A stretch of 64,000 nt of DNA from an uncultured Pelagibacteraceae bacterium (GCA_902534465.1 CACAPU010000001.1:1-64000), one strand, 5' to 3'. Shown: positions 25,501 to 38,009, numbered from the stretch's first letter. The notes: generated from the sequence alone by a model not told the origin. Numbers and translations: made by a program.

Positions 25501-26996
25501 TAGTCTTTTAATGCAAGATTGTTAACTAAGTCAAAGTTGTACATGTTTAAAGAATTCTCGACTGATGCTTCAATTGAATTCATTAAAGGCTCTGGATAAA
25601 AACCAAAAAATAAAATTGGTATTACTAAAGCTGATAAAGTGATAATTTCAAAAGTTTTTAAATCTTTCATGCTTTTAAGTTCTTGATTATTCATTTCGCC
25701 GAATACAACTCTTTTAAATAGCCACAACATATATGCTGCTCCTAAAATTACTCCCAAACTTGCAATCATCGCTACTAGGATATTTTTCTCAAACGCACCC
25801 ATTAAAATTAAAAACTCTCCAATAAATCCTGTAGTTCCAGGTAGTCCTAGAGCTCCTAGTGTGAATACCATAAAAACAATTGCATATCTTGGCATTATTG
25901 AGACTAAACCGCCATATTTATTTATTAGTCTTGTATGATGTCTTTCATAAACAACTCCAACACTTAAGAAAAGTGCAGCAGATACAAGTCCATGACTAAT
26001 CATTTGGAAAATACTTCCCTCAATACCTTGTTGGGTCATTGTGAAGATGCCTAGTGTTACAAATCCCATATGTGCAACTGAAGAGTATGCTATAAGTTTT
26101 TTCATATCTTCCTGCATCAAAGCAACCAGAGATGTGTAAATAATTGCAATTAAACTTAAGATATAAACTAAAATTGTGAAATTTTCAGAAGCTATAGGAA
26201 ATAATCCTAGCGAAAATCTAATAAATCCATATCCAGCCATTTTAAGCAATATTGCTGCTAGCAATACAGATCCAACAGTTGGAGCTTCTACATGAGCATC
26301 TGGCAGCCACGTATGTACTGGCCACATAGGAGTTTTAACTGCAAAAGAACTGAAAAATGCTAACCACAATAAATTTTGATATTCAGCCTTTATGCCAAGT
26401 TCATAAAGTTTTTCAACATCTGTAGTTCCTGTTATCCAATAAATTGAAATAATAGCAACCAACATAAGAACTGATCCTAATAAAGTGTACAGAAAAAATT
26501 TAAAAGCCGAGTAGACTCTTCTTTCTCCACCCCAAATACCAATTATTAAAAACATTGGTATAAGACCTGCCTCAAAAAATAAATAAAATACCACTAGATC
26601 AAGTGAGCAGAAAACACCAATCATAAATGTTTCCATTATTAATATGGCAATTAAGAAATCTTTAAGTCTATTTGTAATTGTTGCATTAACTGAAATAATG
26701 CAGATTGGAGTTATGAAAGTTGTTAATATTAAAAATAAAATTGAAATACCATCTATTCCAACTTTATAATTTATAAATCCTGATAACCATTCTCTATTTT
26801 CTACAAACTGAAAGTCTACTGAATTTTTATCAAAAACATACCAAAGATATAAAGATAATAAAAAATTCGCTAAAGAAATAAATAAAGCTACATATTTGGA
26901 ACTTTGATATTTTCCACTTGATGATTTTGTAAATAATATAAACAAAGCACCTATTGTAGGTAGCAAAATTAAGGACGATAAAATTGGAAAGTCCAT
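25500..26996 (-). CDS. nuoM: NADH-quinone oxidoreductase subunit M
   Basis: Antiporter-like membrane subunit of complex I. The 498 residues include about 14 helices, the conserved Glu in the FYLFFEAGLIPMFLIIG helix, TPMWPVHTWLPDAHVEAPT and the Lys-bearing MQEDMKKLIAYSSVAHMGFV. The start codon overlaps the nuoL stop by one base (shared A/T at 26996). All key proton-path residues of the family appear in place. Confidence 0.97.
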   Translation of the reverse strand: MDFPILSSLILLPTIGALFILFTKSSSGKYQSSKYVALFISLANFLLSLYLWYVFDKNSVDFQFVENREWLSGFINYKVGIDGISILFLILTTFITPICIISVNATITNRLKDFLIAILIMETFMIGVFCSLDLVVFYLFFEAGLIPMFLIIGIWGGERRVYSAFKFFLYTLLGSVLMLVAIISIYWITGTTDVEKLYELGIKAEYQNLLWLAFFSSFAVKTPMWPVHTWLPDAHVEAPTVGSVLLAAILLKMAGYGFIRFSLGLFPIASENFTILVYILSLIAIIYTSLVALMQEDMKKLIAYSSVAHMGFVTLGIFTMTQQGIEGSIFQMISHGLVSAALFLSVGVVYERHHTRLINKYGGLVSIMPRYAIVFMVFTLGALGLPGTTGFIGEFLILMGAFEKNILVAMIASLGVILGAAYMLWLFKRVVFGEMNNQELKSMKDLKTFEIITLSALVIPILFFGFYPEPLMNSIEASVENSLNMYNFDLVNNLALKD

Positions 26997-28909
26997 CAGT
27001 TTAGTATCAATATTGTTAGTAAAACTGAAAATCCAATCAACATAACAAATGCATATTGATAAATAAATCCAGATTGAAATTTGACTGCTTTAATTGATAA
27101 ATTTTTAATTACACTTGAAATCCCATCAGGGCCAAATTTATCTATTATCGATCCATCAACTTTTTTCCATAAAAACTTTCCAATTCTTTTTGAAGGATTA
27201 ACAAATAAGTAATCATATATTTCATCAAAGTACCATTTCTTAACTAAAAATTGATAAATTGGTTCATTCATCTCTTTCAATCCTATAACTATATTTTTAT
27301 TTTTTAGATATAAATAATAAGAAAATGGAATTGCAGCAGTAACAAGTATAGGTGTTAAAAACAAAAACCAAGTTGGTGGATGATCTGTGCTGAGTGGTTC
27401 TAAAAATTTAATAGATTTACCCCAAAATTCATATGATATTTCATGCCCTATAAATAAACCTTTAAACGCCATACCTGCAAAAATAGCTCCTATTGCCAAA
27501 ATTACTAACGGGGCAATCATAACCAAAGGAGACTCGTGTATTTTATCAACACTAAATTCTTTATTATTAAAATTACCATGGAATGTTTTAAAAATAAGTC
27601 TCCAAGAGTAAACTGATGTTAATAAAGCTGTAACAATACCCACAAAAGCTGCAATTATTCCAACTCCATTTCCTCTTAGGTACGCAAATTCTATTATTGC
27701 ATCTTTAGAATAAAAACCTGATAAAAAAGGAAAACCTGTTAAAGCGAGAGTCCCAATAAGCATTAATATATATGTGTATGGGAGTTTCTTTATAACTCCA
27801 CCCATTTTATTTATATCTTGTTCCTCATGAAATGAATGAATTACTGCACCAGCTCCTAAAAATAGCAAAGCTTTAAAGAAGGCATGTGTAAATAGATGAA
27901 ACATCGCAACATTGTAAGCACCTACTCCAGCAGCAAAAAACATATAGCCCAATTGACTACAAGTAGAATAAGCAATAATTTTTTTTATGTCGTTTTGAAC
28001 AAGTGCAACTGTTGCTGCAAAGAACGCAGTAGTCATTCCAACTATGGTTATAACTGTGAGAGCTAATGGAGAGTATTCATATATAGGTGAGCATCTTACA
28101 ATCAAAAACACCCCTGCTGTTACCATTGTTGCTGCATGAATTAATGCGGATACTGGTGTTGGTCCCTCCATAGCATCAGGCAACCAAGTATGTAATAAAA
28201 ATTGAGCTGATTTACCCATTGCTCCAATTAATAGAAGCAAACAAATCAAATCAATAATTTCTATGTTAATACCAATGAAATTAATTTCTTTATCTAAAAC
28301 ATTTGGGATTTGTTCAAAAACCTCATCATAATTGACTGTACCAAAAATATAAAAAATCAGAAAAATTCCAAGAGCTAAACCAAAGTCACCAACTCTATTA
28401 ACAACAAAGGCTTTTATTGCTGCTTTATTTGCACTCTCTTTTTTAAACCAAAATCCAATTAAAAAATATGAGCATAAGCCTACACCTTCCCACCCAAAAA
28501 ATAGTTGAATAAAATTGTCTGAACTTACTAAAGTTAACATAGCAAAAGTAAACAATGATAAATATGCCATGAATCTGGCTTTATGAGGATCGTGTGACAT
28601 GTAACCAATTGAGTAAATATGAACTAAAGCTGAAACAAAATTTACCACAACAAACATAACTGCCGATAAGGAGTCAATTTTTATAGACCAATTAACATTT
28701 AAAGTTCCAGAGTTAATCCAAGTAGCTACTACAAGATTGTTTGAATAATCTGAACTAATAACTTTATACAAAATTATTAAAGAGAGTATTGCTGAAATGC
28801 TTACAAACGAACTTGTTAAAATTTGAGAATTTCTGTCACCTATTTTTTTTCCAAAAAAACCACTAATTACTGATCCTATTAGAGGTAGAAACAAAATTAG
28901 GTATTCCAT
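26996..28909 (-). CDS. nuoL: NADH-quinone oxidoreductase subunit L
   Basis: Distal antiporter-like subunit of complex I with the long lateral helix. The 637 residues include LFFGWEGVGLCSYFLIGFWF with the conserved Glu, SAQFLLHTWLPDAMEGPTPV, LVQNDIKKIIAYSTCSQLGYM, and a C-terminal helix after a long amphipathic stretch (about 510-590). It follows nuoK by one base. Length and motifs are normal. Confidence 0.97.
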   Translation of the reverse strand: MEYLILFLPLIGSVISGFFGKKIGDRNSQILTSSFVSISAILSLIILYKVISSDYSNNLVVATWINSGTLNVNWSIKIDSLSAVMFVVVNFVSALVHIYSIGYMSHDPHKARFMAYLSLFTFAMLTLVSSDNFIQLFFGWEGVGLCSYFLIGFWFKKESANKAAIKAFVVNRVGDFGLALGIFLIFYIFGTVNYDEVFEQIPNVLDKEINFIGINIEIIDLICLLLLIGAMGKSAQFLLHTWLPDAMEGPTPVSALIHAATMVTAGVFLIVRCSPIYEYSPLALTVITIVGMTTAFFAATVALVQNDIKKIIAYSTCSQLGYMFFAAGVGAYNVAMFHLFTHAFFKALLFLGAGAVIHSFHEEQDINKMGGVIKKLPYTYILMLIGTLALTGFPFLSGFYSKDAIIEFAYLRGNGVGIIAAFVGIVTALLTSVYSWRLIFKTFHGNFNNKEFSVDKIHESPLVMIAPLVILAIGAIFAGMAFKGLFIGHEISYEFWGKSIKFLEPLSTDHPPTWFLFLTPILVTAAIPFSYYLYLKNKNIVIGLKEMNEPIYQFLVKKWYFDEIYDYLFVNPSKRIGKFLWKKVDGSIIDKFGPDGISSVIKNLSIKAVKFQSGFIYQYAFVMLIGFSVLLTILILN

Positions 28910-28910
28910 T

Positions 28911-29222
28911 TTATCCTTTTAAATTTTTAATCTCTTCGACTCGTATTGTGTCTGAATTTCTAAAATAAACTACAATTATGGCTAATCCAATAGCAGCCTC
29001 GGCAGCTGCAACTGTTAAAATAAATAGTGTAAATATTTGCCCACTTAAATCATTAATAAATATAGAAAAGGCAACAAGGTTTATATTTACTGCAAGTAAA
29101 ATTAGCTCAATACTCATTAAAATAACTATTACATTCTTTCTATTAAGAAAAATACCTACAACACCAATAGTAAAGATTATTGCAGCTAATGTTAAATAAT
29201 GTCCTAAACCTATGCTAAGCAT
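28911..29222 (-). CDS. nuoK: NADH-quinone oxidoreductase subunit K
   Basis: Small three-helix membrane subunit of complex I. The 103 residues contain [27 protein letters not shown] with the conserved Glu of helix 2, and a second conserved Glu in [14 protein letters not shown]. It overlaps nuoJ by 8 bases and is followed by nuoL. Confidence 0.97.
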   Translation of the reverse strand: MLSIGLGHYLTLAAIIFTIGVVGIFLNRKNVIVILMSIELILLAVNINLVAFSIFINDLSGQIFTLFILTVAAAEAAIGLAIIVVYFRNSDTIRVEEIKNLKG

Positions 29223-29850
29223 CTATTTTAACTCCTTTATTTCTCTCAGCTTCAACTAAATCAACACCTTCGTCTCTTTCTCTAGAAATTTGCTTAACAT
29301 AACTTTGTCTTTTAACTCCAGCTCTTTCTCTATATGTTAGAACAATTGCCCCTATCATAGCAACTAACAAAATCATTCCTGAAATTTGAAATAGAAGTAT
29401 ATAATCCGTATATAAAACATTTCCAATAGATCTAGTATTAGTGACTTCAGTAGATATATTTATAGAAAGGCTATTTAACAAATCAGGTTTATATTTCCAT
29501 CCTCCAATTACAATTATAAGTTCAAAAAAAATAATTAAGCTAACTAATAAGCCAACTGGTATATGGGTTCCACCATCCCACCTTGAACTAAACCACTGAC
29601 CTTTTTGTTCAGCTACGTTTAACATCATTACAACAAATAAAAATAAAACTGCAACCGCTCCAACATAAACTATAAGCATTATCATGCCTAAAAATTCTGC
29701 ACCTATCATAATAAACAAACAGGATATGCTTATGAAATCGAGGATTAAAAAAAATACAGAGTGAACTGTATTTTTTGAGACTGTTACCATGACTGCAGAA
29801 ACAATAGCTATTAAGGAGAAAATATAGAAGAAAACTGTGTGTGCAATCAT
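29215..29850 (-). CDS. nuoJ: NADH-quinone oxidoreductase subunit J
   Basis: Membrane subunit of complex I (ND6 homologue) with five predicted helices. The 211 residues include the conserved glycine-rich pi-bulge helix [19 protein letters not shown] and a longer charged cytoplasmic tail (from about 170, [16 protein letters not shown]) than the E. coli protein, as in other alphaproteobacteria. The start is 4 bp after nuoI. Confidence 0.96.
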   Translation of the reverse strand: MIAHTVFFYIFSLIAIVSAVMVTVSKNTVHSVFFLILDFISISCLFIMIGAEFLGMIMLIVYVGAVAVLFLFVVMMLNVAEQKGQWFSSRWDGGTHIPVGLLVSLIIFFELIIVIGGWKYKPDLLNSLSINISTEVTNTRSIGNVLYTDYILLFQISGMILLVAMIGAIVLTYRERAGVKRQSYVKQISRERDEGVDLVEAERNKGVKIDA

Positions 29851-29854
29851 AAGA

Positions 29855-30340
29855 TTACCTGTGAGAACTATCAGCCTTTATATTGGCAGCTAAAATGTTT
29901 TCCCACCTGTCTCCATTTTCCAAGAGTTTTTCTTTTGTATAATAAAGCTCTTCTCTCGTCTCTGTTGCAAATTCGAAATTGGGACCTTGGACAATTGCAT
30001 CTACAGGACAAGACTCCTCACAAAGTCCACAGTATATGCACTTAAGCATATCAATGTCATATCTTACAGTTTTTCTACTACCATCATCTCTTTCCTTCGA
30101 TTCAATTGTAATAGCTTGGGCTGGACATACAGCTTCACAAAGCTTACAAGCTATACATCTTTCTTCACCGTTAGGATATCTTCTTAGAGCATGCTCCCCT
30201 CTAGACCTTGTTCCTAGAGATCCCTTTTCAAAAGGATAATTGATTGTCTTTTTTGCCTTAAAAGTTTCTTTTATTGCAATTAATAAACCAGTCACAAAAT
30301 CAATCATGAATATAGTTTTTAATAATCGTGAAATTTTCAT
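29855..30340 (-). CDS. nuoI: NADH-quinone oxidoreductase subunit I
   Basis: Peripheral-arm subunit holding clusters N6a and N6b near the quinone site. The 161 residues contain two ferredoxin motifs: [12 protein letters not shown] (about residues 60-71) and [12 protein letters not shown] (about 99-110), eight Cys in all. The segment [16 protein letters not shown] is typical of the alphaproteobacterial and mitochondrial TYKY form. It begins directly at the nuoH stop. Confidence 0.98.
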   Translation of the reverse strand: MKISRLLKTIFMIDFVTGLLIAIKETFKAKKTINYPFEKGSLGTRSRGEHALRRYPNGEERCIACKLCEAVCPAQAITIESKERDDGSRKTVRYDIDMLKCIYCGLCEESCPVDAIVQGPNFEFATETREELYYTKEKLLENGDRWENILAANIKADSSHR

Positions 30341-31342
30341 TTATTTTCCTGGTAGTAAATCAAAATATATTAAAAAACTTGAGGTTAAAACAACATAAAA
30401 CAGTGAAAATGGAAGAAATATCTTCCAACCAAGCTTCATTAATTGGTCATATCTGTATCTTGGAACAGTTGCTTTAACTAACGCAAATAAAATAAATAAA
30501 AATAATATTTTAAAGATTAACCAAAATGGACCTGGTATAGCATTAAATGGGAAGATATCTATTGGAGATAACCAGCCACCCAAAAATAAAACTGCTCCCA
30601 TTGCACACATTAACAAAATATTTGCATACTCTCCTAACCAAAACATAGCATACATCATTCCTGAATATTCAGTTTGATACCCTGCCACTAATTCTGCTTC
30701 TGCTTCTGGTAAATCAAATGGAGGACGATTTGTTTCTGCTAGTGCAGAAATAAAAAAAATTACAAACATAGGAAACAGAGGAATTACAAACCATAAATTT
30801 TGTTGTGCCATAACGATGTCACTTAAGTTTAAAGATCCAACACATAATAGAACGTTGATAATTATAACTCCTATTGAGACTTCATATGATACCATTTGTG
30901 CGGCAGATCTGATTGCGCCTAAAAAAGGGTATTTAGAATTAGAGGCCCATCCTCCCATAATTATTCCATATACACCAAGTGATGAAACTGCGAAAAGATA
31001 TAAAATACCAACATTGATGTCAGCTAAAACAAAATCTTCGTCAAATGGTATTACTGCCCATGATATTAATGCTAATGTCATAGTCACTATTGGAGCTAAT
31101 ACAAATACAAGCTTGTTTGAGCTTGCAGGTATTATTATTTCTTTAAAAATATATTTTAATGCATCAGCTAGAGATTGGAATAAACCAAATGGACCAACAA
31201 CATTGGGTCCTCTTCGTTTTTGCACAAAGGCCCAAACTCTTCTATCAAGCCAAACTATCATAGCTACAGAAACTAAAACAGGCACTAATAAAAATAAAAT
31301 TTTATAAATTTCAGTAAATAATATTGAAAAATAAGAGTCCAT
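30341..31342 (-). CDS. nuoH: NADH-quinone oxidoreductase subunit H
   Basis: Membrane subunit (ND1) forming the quinone chamber. The 333 residues have eight helices and the conserved motifs [44 protein letters not shown] (two adjacent segments), [23 protein letters not shown] with the acidic residues lining the quinone tunnel, and [17 protein letters not shown]. It shares one base with nuoG and abuts nuoI. Confidence 0.98.
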   Translation of the reverse strand: MDSYFSILFTEIYKILFLLVPVLVSVAMIVWLDRRVWAFVQKRRGPNVVGPFGLFQSLADALKYIFKEIIIPASSNKLVFVLAPIVTMTLALISWAVIPFDEDFVLADINVGILYLFAVSSLGVYGIIMGGWASNSKYPFLGAIRSAAQMVSYEVSIGVIIINVLLCVGSLNLSDIVMAQQNLWFVIPLFPMFVIFFISALAETNRPPFDLPEAEAELVAGYQTEYSGMMYAMFWLGEYANILLMCAMGAVLFLGGWLSPIDIFPFNAIPGPFWLIFKILFLFILFALVKATVPRYRYDQLMKLGWKIFLPFSLFYVVLTSSFLIYFDLLPGK

Positions 31343-33369
31343 TAACCCTCAGTTCCAGTTTTTTTCAAATTAGCTCTTGCGTATCTACACTCTGACATTG
31401 TTTTTGATGCACGGGCAATCACATTAGAATAGTAATAATCAATATCTTCAACTAATATTTTTTCATCATTCAAATTATATTTAGGAACTTCAAAATTTTT
31501 ATTATTTTGATTATTTAAATAGTTTTGCATTAATTTAATTAGTTCATCTTTATTATTAAATAAAGAATTTCCATGAATAGTAGATGATAATTCGTTAATT
31601 ATTCGCCAATCTTCTTTAGCTTCTCCAGGTGGATATGACGCTTTGTAGGCTTTTTGAAGCTTTCCTTCCAAGTTAGTGAAATAACCATCTTGCTCAGTAT
31701 ATGCAGCACCAGGTAATATAAGATCTGCCATACCCGCGCCTTTATCACCATGAGTTCCAATATAAATTATAAATTCATTTTTTTTTTTAATTTTGAGATT
31801 ATCTTGACCTAACAAAAAAATTACTTCTACTTCACCTTCCTCAATTTTTTTAAGAGTAATATTTCTTCCGTCATTTGATGAAAAAATACCTAAATCATAA
31901 GAGCCGATAGCTGATGCATCAGTTGATAAAATATTTAGTGAATTCCAATTAACATTAATTTTGTTAATATTGGTTAAATACTTCTTCAACTCCTCAAATA
32001 TATATGCACCGTTATCACTATTTAAAATTGATTGACCCAAGATAATTATGGGTTTTTCTGCACAAGCTATTTTGTTTGAGAGATCGTGTTCTTTTTTAAT
32101 AATTTTATCAATTACTTTTGAATTATTTTCTAAAACTGTATAAGGGTAAGTTAAATCACCTACATCCTCTAAAGAAAATATTTCAATTTTATTTTTTAAA
32201 TAAGCTTTTCTGATTCTTGAGTTTAATATAGTTGCCTCAAATCTGGGGTTTGTGCCTATTAATAATATAAGATCGCTTTCTTCAATCCCTTCTATGCTAG
32301 AGTTAAATAAATAATTATTTCTGTTTTCATAATTTATGTAAGTATGGTTGGCTCTTGAATCTAAATATCTAGAGTTTAAAGTTTTTTGAAACAAGTTTTT
32401 AACAGCAAACATAGTTTCCATGTTTGTCATGTCACCAGTTAAACCAACTATTTTGTCTGGTGATGTTTTTAAAATCTTTTCTTTAATTGTTTCATATGCA
32501 TCTTTCCAACTTATTTCTTCAAAATTTCCATTATTTTTTATTAGTGGTGTGTCTAATCTTTGATTTTTTAATCCATCACATGCATATCTTGTTTTATCAG
32601 AAATCCATTCCTCATTAATTTCCTCATTAATTCTTGGTAAAACTCTTTTTACTTCCCAATCGTAAGTATCCACTCTAATGTTTGATCCAACGGCATCCAT
32701 AACATCAATTGTTTCAGTCTTTTTTAATTCCCAAGGTCTTGCTTCAAACACATAAGGTTTAGAGGTTAGTGCACCTACCGGACATAAATCAATTACATTT
32801 GCTGACATTTCAGACTCCATGGATTTTTCTAGATATGTAGTAATTTCCATATTTTCTCCACGTCCAATCGCACCTAATTCTGGCACTCCCGCTACTTCAG
32901 TGGCAAATCTAATACATCTAGTACAATGAATACATCTAGTCATTTGAGTTTTTATTAATGGACCCATATATTTTTCAGGTACATATCTTTTATTCTCTTT
33001 AAATCTTGATTTATCAATTCCATAAAACATGGATTGATCTTGTAGATCACACTCACCACCTTGATCACAAACAGGACAATCTAAAGGATGATTGGCCAAT
33101 AAAAACTCCATTACACCTTTTCTTGCTTTTTCAACTTTTTCTGTATTGGTTCTAATAACCATTCCTTCGGCAGCAGGCATTGCGCATGATGCTATAGGTT
33201 TTGGTGATCTTTCCATTTCAACCAAACACATTCGACAATTTCCAGCTATCGAAAGTTTTTCATGATAACAAAATCTAGGGATTTCAGCTCCTGCTTGTTC
33301 ACAGGCCTGTAGCACAGTTAGACCATCTTCAACTTCAATATCAATATCGTTTACTTTTAGTTTAGGCAT
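31342..33369 (-). CDS. nuoG: NADH-quinone oxidoreductase subunit G
   Basis: Large peripheral-arm subunit. The 675 residues begin with a 2Fe-2S ferredoxin domain ([20 protein letters not shown] then CRMCLVEM), the His-coordinated 4Fe-4S site [17 protein letters not shown], and a further 4Fe-4S motif [10 protein letters not shown] with a later Cys in [11 protein letters not shown] degenerate molybdopterin-oxidoreductase-like domain occupies residues ~220-675. There is no extra N7 cluster motif. It overlaps nuoF by 8 bases and nuoH by one. Confidence 0.97.
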   Translation of the reverse strand: MPKLKVNDIDIEVEDGLTVLQACEQAGAEIPRFCYHEKLSIAGNCRMCLVEMERSPKPIASCAMPAAEGMVIRTNTEKVEKARKGVMEFLLANHPLDCPVCDQGGECDLQDQSMFYGIDKSRFKENKRYVPEKYMGPLIKTQMTRCIHCTRCIRFATEVAGVPELGAIGRGENMEITTYLEKSMESEMSANVIDLCPVGALTSKPYVFEARPWELKKTETIDVMDAVGSNIRVDTYDWEVKRVLPRINEEINEEWISDKTRYACDGLKNQRLDTPLIKNNGNFEEISWKDAYETIKEKILKTSPDKIVGLTGDMTNMETMFAVKNLFQKTLNSRYLDSRANHTYINYENRNNYLFNSSIEGIEESDLILLIGTNPRFEATILNSRIRKAYLKNKIEIFSLEDVGDLTYPYTVLENNSKVIDKIIKKEHDLSNKIACAEKPIIILGQSILNSDNGAYIFEELKKYLTNINKINVNWNSLNILSTDASAIGSYDLGIFSSNDGRNITLKKIEEGEVEVIFLLGQDNLKIKKKNEFIIYIGTHGDKGAGMADLILPGAAYTEQDGYFTNLEGKLQKAYKASYPPGEAKEDWRIINELSSTIHGNSLFNNKDELIKLMQNYLNNQNNKNFEVPKYNLNDEKILVEDIDYYYSNVIARASKTMSECRYARANLKKTGTEG

Positions 33370-34693
33370 TTTCCTTTTCTAATAAATGTTGATCAACTAG
33401 GTAAGGAATATTTTGATTTTTTTTTACCACAGGATCAAATTTATTCCTTTCTATTATTTCATCTTTAAAATGTCTGATTAATCCCTGAACTGGCCAAGAT
33501 GAACCTTCACCAAAAGCACAAATTGTATGACCCTCTATTTGTTTGGTTACATCAAATAACATATCTACTTCATCTGGAGTTGCCTCACCTGCTGACATTC
33601 TTTCCAACATTCTCCACATCCATCCAGATCCTTCTCTACAAGGTGTGCACTGACCACAACTTTCATGTTTATAAAACCTGGCTATTCTCGCCATACACTT
33701 AATGATATCTTGATCATTATTGATCACAACAATTCCAGCTGTTCCAAGTCCTGTTTTATTTTCCACACATGCATCAAAATCCATTTTCATGTTGTCGCAG
33801 ATTTCTTTAGGTAACATTGGCATTGAAGAACCTCCGGGTATCACAGCTTTAAGATTGTCCCATCCACCAACTACACCTCCCGCATGGGTTTCAATTAATT
33901 CTTTAAGTGGAATTCCCATTTCTTCTTCTACATTGCATGGGTTATTGACATTTCCAGAAATGCAATAAATTTTTGTACCAGTGTTTTTAGGTCTTCCAAG
34001 TGAACTAAACCATTTTGCACCTCTTCTTAAAATTGTAGGAACAGCTGCTATAGTTTCAACGTTGTTGATGATTGTGGGGCATCCATATAATCCGATTAGT
34101 GCAGGGAATGGTGGTTTTAGTCTTGGTTGTCCCTTTTTACCCTCTAAACTCTCGAGTAGAGCAGTTTCCTCCCCACAGATGTAAGCCCCAGCTCCATAAT
34201 GAATATAAATATCTAAGTCCCATCCTGAATTTAATGCATTTTTACCTATTAGATTATTTTTATAAGCTTCATCTATGGCTTCTTGAAGTTTTTGTCCTTC
34301 GTTAAAATATTCACCTCTAATATAAATATAACATTTGTGAGCATTAACTGCATATGAAGCAATTAAACAACCTTCAATTAATTTGTGAGGTTCAAATCTT
34401 AATATATCTCTATCTTTGCAAGTTCCAGGTTCAGATTCATCTGCGTTTATAACTAAATAATGTGGCCTAGATCCAATTTCTTTGGGTGCAAAAGACCATT
34501 TTAGCCCAGTTGGAAAACCAGCTCCACCTCTTCCTCTAAGCTCAGAGGATTTAACTTCATCAATAATCCATTCTCTTCCTTTGTCTAAAATCTCTTTTGT
34601 TCCACTCCAATCATTTCTCAATTTAGCTGACTCAAGATCTACTCCACTATCATTATACAAATTCTGAAATATTCTATCTTCGTCTCTAAGCAT
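33362..34693 (-). CDS. nuoF: NADH-quinone oxidoreductase subunit F
   Basis: NADH- and FMN-binding subunit where hydride enters complex I. The 443 residues show the NADH motif [16 protein letters not shown], the FMN-binding region [18 protein letters not shown] and [19 protein letters not shown]. The N3 cluster motif [12 protein letters not shown] sits at about residues 353-364, with its fourth Cys in TICAFGEG. The ends overlap nuoE and nuoG by 8 bases each. Confidence 0.98.
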   Translation of the reverse strand: MLRDEDRIFQNLYNDSGVDLESAKLRNDWSGTKEILDKGREWIIDEVKSSELRGRGGAGFPTGLKWSFAPKEIGSRPHYLVINADESEPGTCKDRDILRFEPHKLIEGCLIASYAVNAHKCYIYIRGEYFNEGQKLQEAIDEAYKNNLIGKNALNSGWDLDIYIHYGAGAYICGEETALLESLEGKKGQPRLKPPFPALIGLYGCPTIINNVETIAAVPTILRRGAKWFSSLGRPKNTGTKIYCISGNVNNPCNVEEEMGIPLKELIETHAGGVVGGWDNLKAVIPGGSSMPMLPKEICDNMKMDFDACVENKTGLGTAGIVVINNDQDIIKCMARIARFYKHESCGQCTPCREGSGWMWRMLERMSAGEATPDEVDMLFDVTKQIEGHTICAFGEGSSWPVQGLIRHFKDEIIERNKFDPVVKKNQNIPYLVDQHLLEKENA

Positions 34694-35294
34694 TTTTATT
34701 TCCTAATAAAGTTTTTCGATTATTAACTGGTTCAGTATTTATTCTTCCTGAATATGACCCTGGTTTTGGGGTTTTATTTTGATAAATAGTTTCAATTATT
34801 TCCAAAAGTTTTTTTTCATTTAAATCTTCATAATAGTCCTCATTTACTTGCATCATAGGAGCATTGACACATGCACCTAAGCACTCAACTTCCATCCAAG
34901 AGATTTTTCCATCATCTGATAATACATTTTCTTTTTCAGATATTTTTTTTTTACATACTTTAACTAAATCATATGCTCCTCTAAGCATACAAGGTGTTGT
35001 GGTACAAACTTGGAAAAAATATTTTCCTACAGGAGATAAGTTATACATGGAATAAAATGTTGCTACCTCATAAACTTTGATGTAAGGCATGTTTAAAAAT
35101 TTAGCTATATATTTCATTGCTTGCAATGGTATCCAATTATCATTTTGTCTTTGTGCAATGTATAATAAAGCCATTACAGCACTTTGTTGTCTCCCATCTG
35201 GATAATTGGAAACTATTTTCTTCGCAGCTTGCATACTTTTTTCATTAAACTCAAAAGTTTTAGGTTGATCTTTATATATTTTTTTTACACTCAT
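34686..35294 (-). CDS. nuoE: NADH-quinone oxidoreductase subunit E
   Basis: Thioredoxin-like 2Fe-2S subunit (cluster N1a). Of 202 residues, the first ~160 are the conserved domain with ligands in CTTTPCML and [11 protein letters not shown]. The final ~40 residues, ending in [16 protein letters not shown], form an extension common in alphaproteobacteria. It overlaps nuoD by 4 bases and nuoF by 8. Confidence 0.97.
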   Translation of the reverse strand: MSVKKIYKDQPKTFEFNEKSMQAAKKIVSNYPDGRQQSAVMALLYIAQRQNDNWIPLQAMKYIAKFLNMPYIKVYEVATFYSMYNLSPVGKYFFQVCTTTPCMLRGAYDLVKVCKKKISEKENVLSDDGKISWMEVECLGACVNAPMMQVNEDYYEDLNEKKLLEIIETIYQNKTPKPGSYSGRINTEPVNNRKTLLGNKNA

Positions 35295-36466
35295 CTATCA
35301 ACCTCACCAAAAACAATATCCATTGAACCTAAAACTGCTGGTACATCAGCAAGCATATGACCTTTTATTAAATAATCCATAGCTTGCAGATGGGTAAATC
35401 CAGGTGCTCTAATCTTGCATTTATATGGTTTGCTTGTGCCATCTGATATTAGATAAACACCAAATTCTCCTTTAGGAGCCTCGACTGCTGTATATATTTC
35501 ATCCTTTTCTACTCTGTATCCCTCGGTGAAAAGTTTAAAATGGTGTATCAAAGCCTCCATAGACTGCTTAATTTCCTTCTTAGGTGGTGGAGAAATTTTT
35601 CCATCTTCTGTTTTAATTGGTCCTTTTGGAAGATTTTGTAAACATTGTTTTATGATTTTTACGCTTTCTCTCATTTCCTCAATTCTACAAAGATACCTGT
35701 CATAACAATCTCCATTTTTTCCTACTGGAATTTTAAATTCTAGAGCATCATAACAGTCATAAGGTTGACTTCTCCTTAAATCCCAAGCTACACCCGATCC
35801 TCTTAGCATAACTCCAGAAAAAGAATAATCTAATGCATCTTGCTTTGAGACTATTCCTATATCTACGTTTCTCTGTTTAAATATTCTGTTGTCGGTTAAT
35901 AAAGTTTCTAAATCGTCAATAATTTTTGGAAATTTATTGCAAAATTCATCTATATCACTATCAAGACCTGCAGGAAGATCCTTGTGTACTCCACCAGCTC
36001 TGAAATAATTCGCATGTAGTCTTGATCCAGATACTCTCTCATAAAATCCCATTAATTTTTCTCTTTCTTCAAATCCCCATAATGTTGGTGTCAATGCACC
36101 AACGTCCATTGCTTGAGTAGTAACATTTAAAATATGACTTAAAATTCGTCCAATTTCACAGAAAATCACTCTTATATATTTTGCTCTTTCAGGAACTTCA
36201 ATTTCAAGAATTTTTTCTATAGCTAGAGCAAATGCATGTTCTTGATTCATTGGTGCAACATAATCAAGACGATCAAAATATGGAACTGCTTGTATATATG
36301 TTTTATTTTCTATTAATTTCTCTGTTCCCCTATGTAATAATCCAATATGAGGATCGGCTTTCTCAACAACCTCTCCATCTAATTGTAGTATTAGTCTTAA
36401 AACTCCATGAGCTGCAGGATGTTGTGGTCCAAAATTTAGATTCAATGTTTTTTTTACTTTTGTCAT
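35291..36466 (-). CDS. nuoD: NADH-quinone oxidoreductase subunit D
   Basis: 49-kDa-type subunit forming the quinone-binding cavity with NuoB. The 391 residues include [15 protein letters not shown] with the loop His, [20 protein letters not shown] with the quinone-site Tyr, and the C-terminal DIVFGEVDR with its conserved terminal Arg. Nothing is truncated. The start shares one base with the nuoC stop. Confidence 0.98.
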   Translation of the reverse strand: MTKVKKTLNLNFGPQHPAAHGVLRLILQLDGEVVEKADPHIGLLHRGTEKLIENKTYIQAVPYFDRLDYVAPMNQEHAFALAIEKILEIEVPERAKYIRVIFCEIGRILSHILNVTTQAMDVGALTPTLWGFEEREKLMGFYERVSGSRLHANYFRAGGVHKDLPAGLDSDIDEFCNKFPKIIDDLETLLTDNRIFKQRNVDIGIVSKQDALDYSFSGVMLRGSGVAWDLRRSQPYDCYDALEFKIPVGKNGDCYDRYLCRIEEMRESVKIIKQCLQNLPKGPIKTEDGKISPPPKKEIKQSMEALIHHFKLFTEGYRVEKDEIYTAVEAPKGEFGVYLISDGTSKPYKCKIRAPGFTHLQAMDYLIKGHMLADVPAVLGSMDIVFGEVDR

Positions 36467-37056
36467 TAGCTTTTTTTAATTTCTTTAATATATTTTGTTC
36501 CTTCCCAAGGACTTTCATAATCAAAATTTCTATAATTTTGTTCTAATTTTACAGGTTCATAAATCACTTTTTTTTGTTCCTCACTATACCGAACCTCATT
36601 ATGACCAGTAAGTGGAAAATCTTTTCTCAATGGGTGCCCTTTAAAGCCATAATCTGTCAAAATTCTTCTTAGATCAGGATGATTTTTAAAGTTTATTCCA
36701 TACATATCAAAAACTTCTCTTTCCATCCAATTAGCTGATGGAAATATTGAAGTTAGTGAGGTAATCTTCTCTTTTTCTTTAATTGAATAGTCTATTATAA
36801 TTCTTTGATTGTATTCATGACTTAAAAGAAGATATACGATCTTAAATCTATTTTCATTTTCTGGATAATCTACAGCTGTAATTTCAATTAATTGTCTAAA
36901 TTTTGTCTCGTTATTAGTCTTTAAAAAAGAAGTAACATCGATTAATTCATTATGATCTATATTTAAATAAACACAATCGTGCTTAATAAATGAATTATTT
37001 ATTTTAGACGATAGTTCTGAATTAATATATTTTTCCAGGTCTTGTAGATTTTTCAT
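36466..37056 (-). CDS. nuoC: NADH-quinone oxidoreductase subunit C
   Basis: 30-kDa-type peripheral subunit. The 196 residues carry the signature [21 protein letters not shown] then [21 protein letters not shown]. It is separate from nuoD, unlike the nuoCD fusion of enterobacteria, consistent with an alphaproteobacterium. It is 2 bp downstream of nuoB. Confidence 0.97.
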   Translation of the reverse strand: MKNLQDLEKYINSELSSKINNSFIKHDCVYLNIDHNELIDVTSFLKTNNETKFRQLIEITAVDYPENENRFKIVYLLLSHEYNQRIIIDYSIKEKEKITSLTSIFPSANWMEREVFDMYGINFKNHPDLRRILTDYGFKGHPLRKDFPLTGHNEVRYSEEQKKVIYEPVKLEQNYRNFDYESPWEGTKYIKEIKKS

Positions 37057-37058
37057 TA

Positions 37059-37580
37059 TTATCTTTCCAGTGAACCTTTGTTTCTAATTTTTTTCTGTAA
37101 TTGTAAAATTCCATAAAGTAATGCTTCAGCTGAAGGTGGGCATCCAGGAACGTATACGTCAACTGGGACCACACGATCACATCCTCTGACTACAGAATAA
37201 GAATAATGATAGTAACCACCTCCATTTGCACAACTTCCCATTGATATTACATACCTTGGTTCAGGCATTTGATCATAAACTTTTCTTAAAGCAGGTGCCA
37301 TTTTGTTTGTCAAAGTTCCAGCAACTATCATAACATCTGATTGACGTGGTGATGCTCTTGGTGCTGCTCCAAACCTTTCAAGGTCATATCTTGGCATGGA
37401 CGTTTGCATCATTTCAACAGCACAACATGCTAATCCAAATGTCATCCAATGTAATGAACCAGTTCTTGCCCAATTAACAAGATTATCTAAAGATGTTGTT
37501 ATAAAACCGTTATCACTGAAATCTTGAGCTAACTGTTTAAACTCCTCAGGGATGTTTTTTTTTCTGTCTTCTAAATTCAT
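37059..37580 (-). CDS. nuoB: NADH-quinone oxidoreductase subunit B
   Basis: Carries cluster N2, the last iron-sulfur centre before quinone. From the ATG at 37580, just after the nuoA stop, it has 173 residues. An in-frame start at 37613 would overlap nuoA by 31 bases and is less likely. N2 ligands are the adjacent Cys pair in [11 protein letters not shown], the Cys in [11 protein letters not shown] and the Cys in [35 protein letters not shown] is the usual motif. Confidence 0.98.
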   Translation of the reverse strand: MNLEDRKKNIPEEFKQLAQDFSDNGFITTSLDNLVNWARTGSLHWMTFGLACCAVEMMQTSMPRYDLERFGAAPRASPRQSDVMIVAGTLTNKMAPALRKVYDQMPEPRYVISMGSCANGGGYYHYSYSVVRGCDRVVPVDVYVPGCPPSAEALLYGILQLQKKIRNKGSLER

Positions 37581-37582
37581 TT

Positions 37583-37951
37583 TTATTCCCAATCTAAGGC
37601 TCCTTTTTTCCACTCATAAATAAATCCAACAGTTAGAATAAATAAAAATAACATCATAGAACAGAAACCATATAAACCAATTTCTCCAAGTGAAATTGCC
37701 CACGGGAATAAAAACGCTATTTCTAGGTCAAATATTATAAATAATATAGCAACCAAATAAAACCTCACATCGAATTCCATTCTAGAGTCATTAAAGGGTT
37801 CAAATCCACACTCATAGGCTGAGAGTTTTTCAGGATCAGGTTTACTCGGAGCTGCAATATAATTTATTGCAACAAACGCAAAACTTAAACCTAAAGCTAT
37901 TATTAAAAATAGTATAATTGGTAAATAGTCTTTTAAGAATTCCGCAAGCAT
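37583..37951 (-). CDS. nuoA: NADH-quinone oxidoreductase subunit A
   Basis: ND3-type three-helix membrane subunit and first gene of the operon. The 122 residues include the loop [20 protein letters not shown], with the conserved Cys that switches accessibility in the active/deactive transition of complex I, and [17 protein letters not shown]. About 220 bp separate it from the upstream tRNA-Asp gene, room for its own promoter. Confidence 0.97.
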   Translation of the reverse strand: MLAEFLKDYLPIILFLIIALGLSFAFVAINYIAAPSKPDPEKLSAYECGFEPFNDSRMEFDVRFYLVAILFIIFDLEIAFLFPWAISLGEIGLYGFCSMMLFLFILTVGFIYEWKKGALDWE

Positions 37952-38009
37952 AATAATTACAATCTAAATTTTAAAAATTTTTTAGTAAGAAAATTCTGAA
38001 AAGACTCAT

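Noticed and set aside
30816..31307. A 163-codon open frame on the + strand opposite nuoH
   Set aside because: nuoH is fully conserved on the other strand; the antisense frame has no recognisable domain and arises from codon bias.
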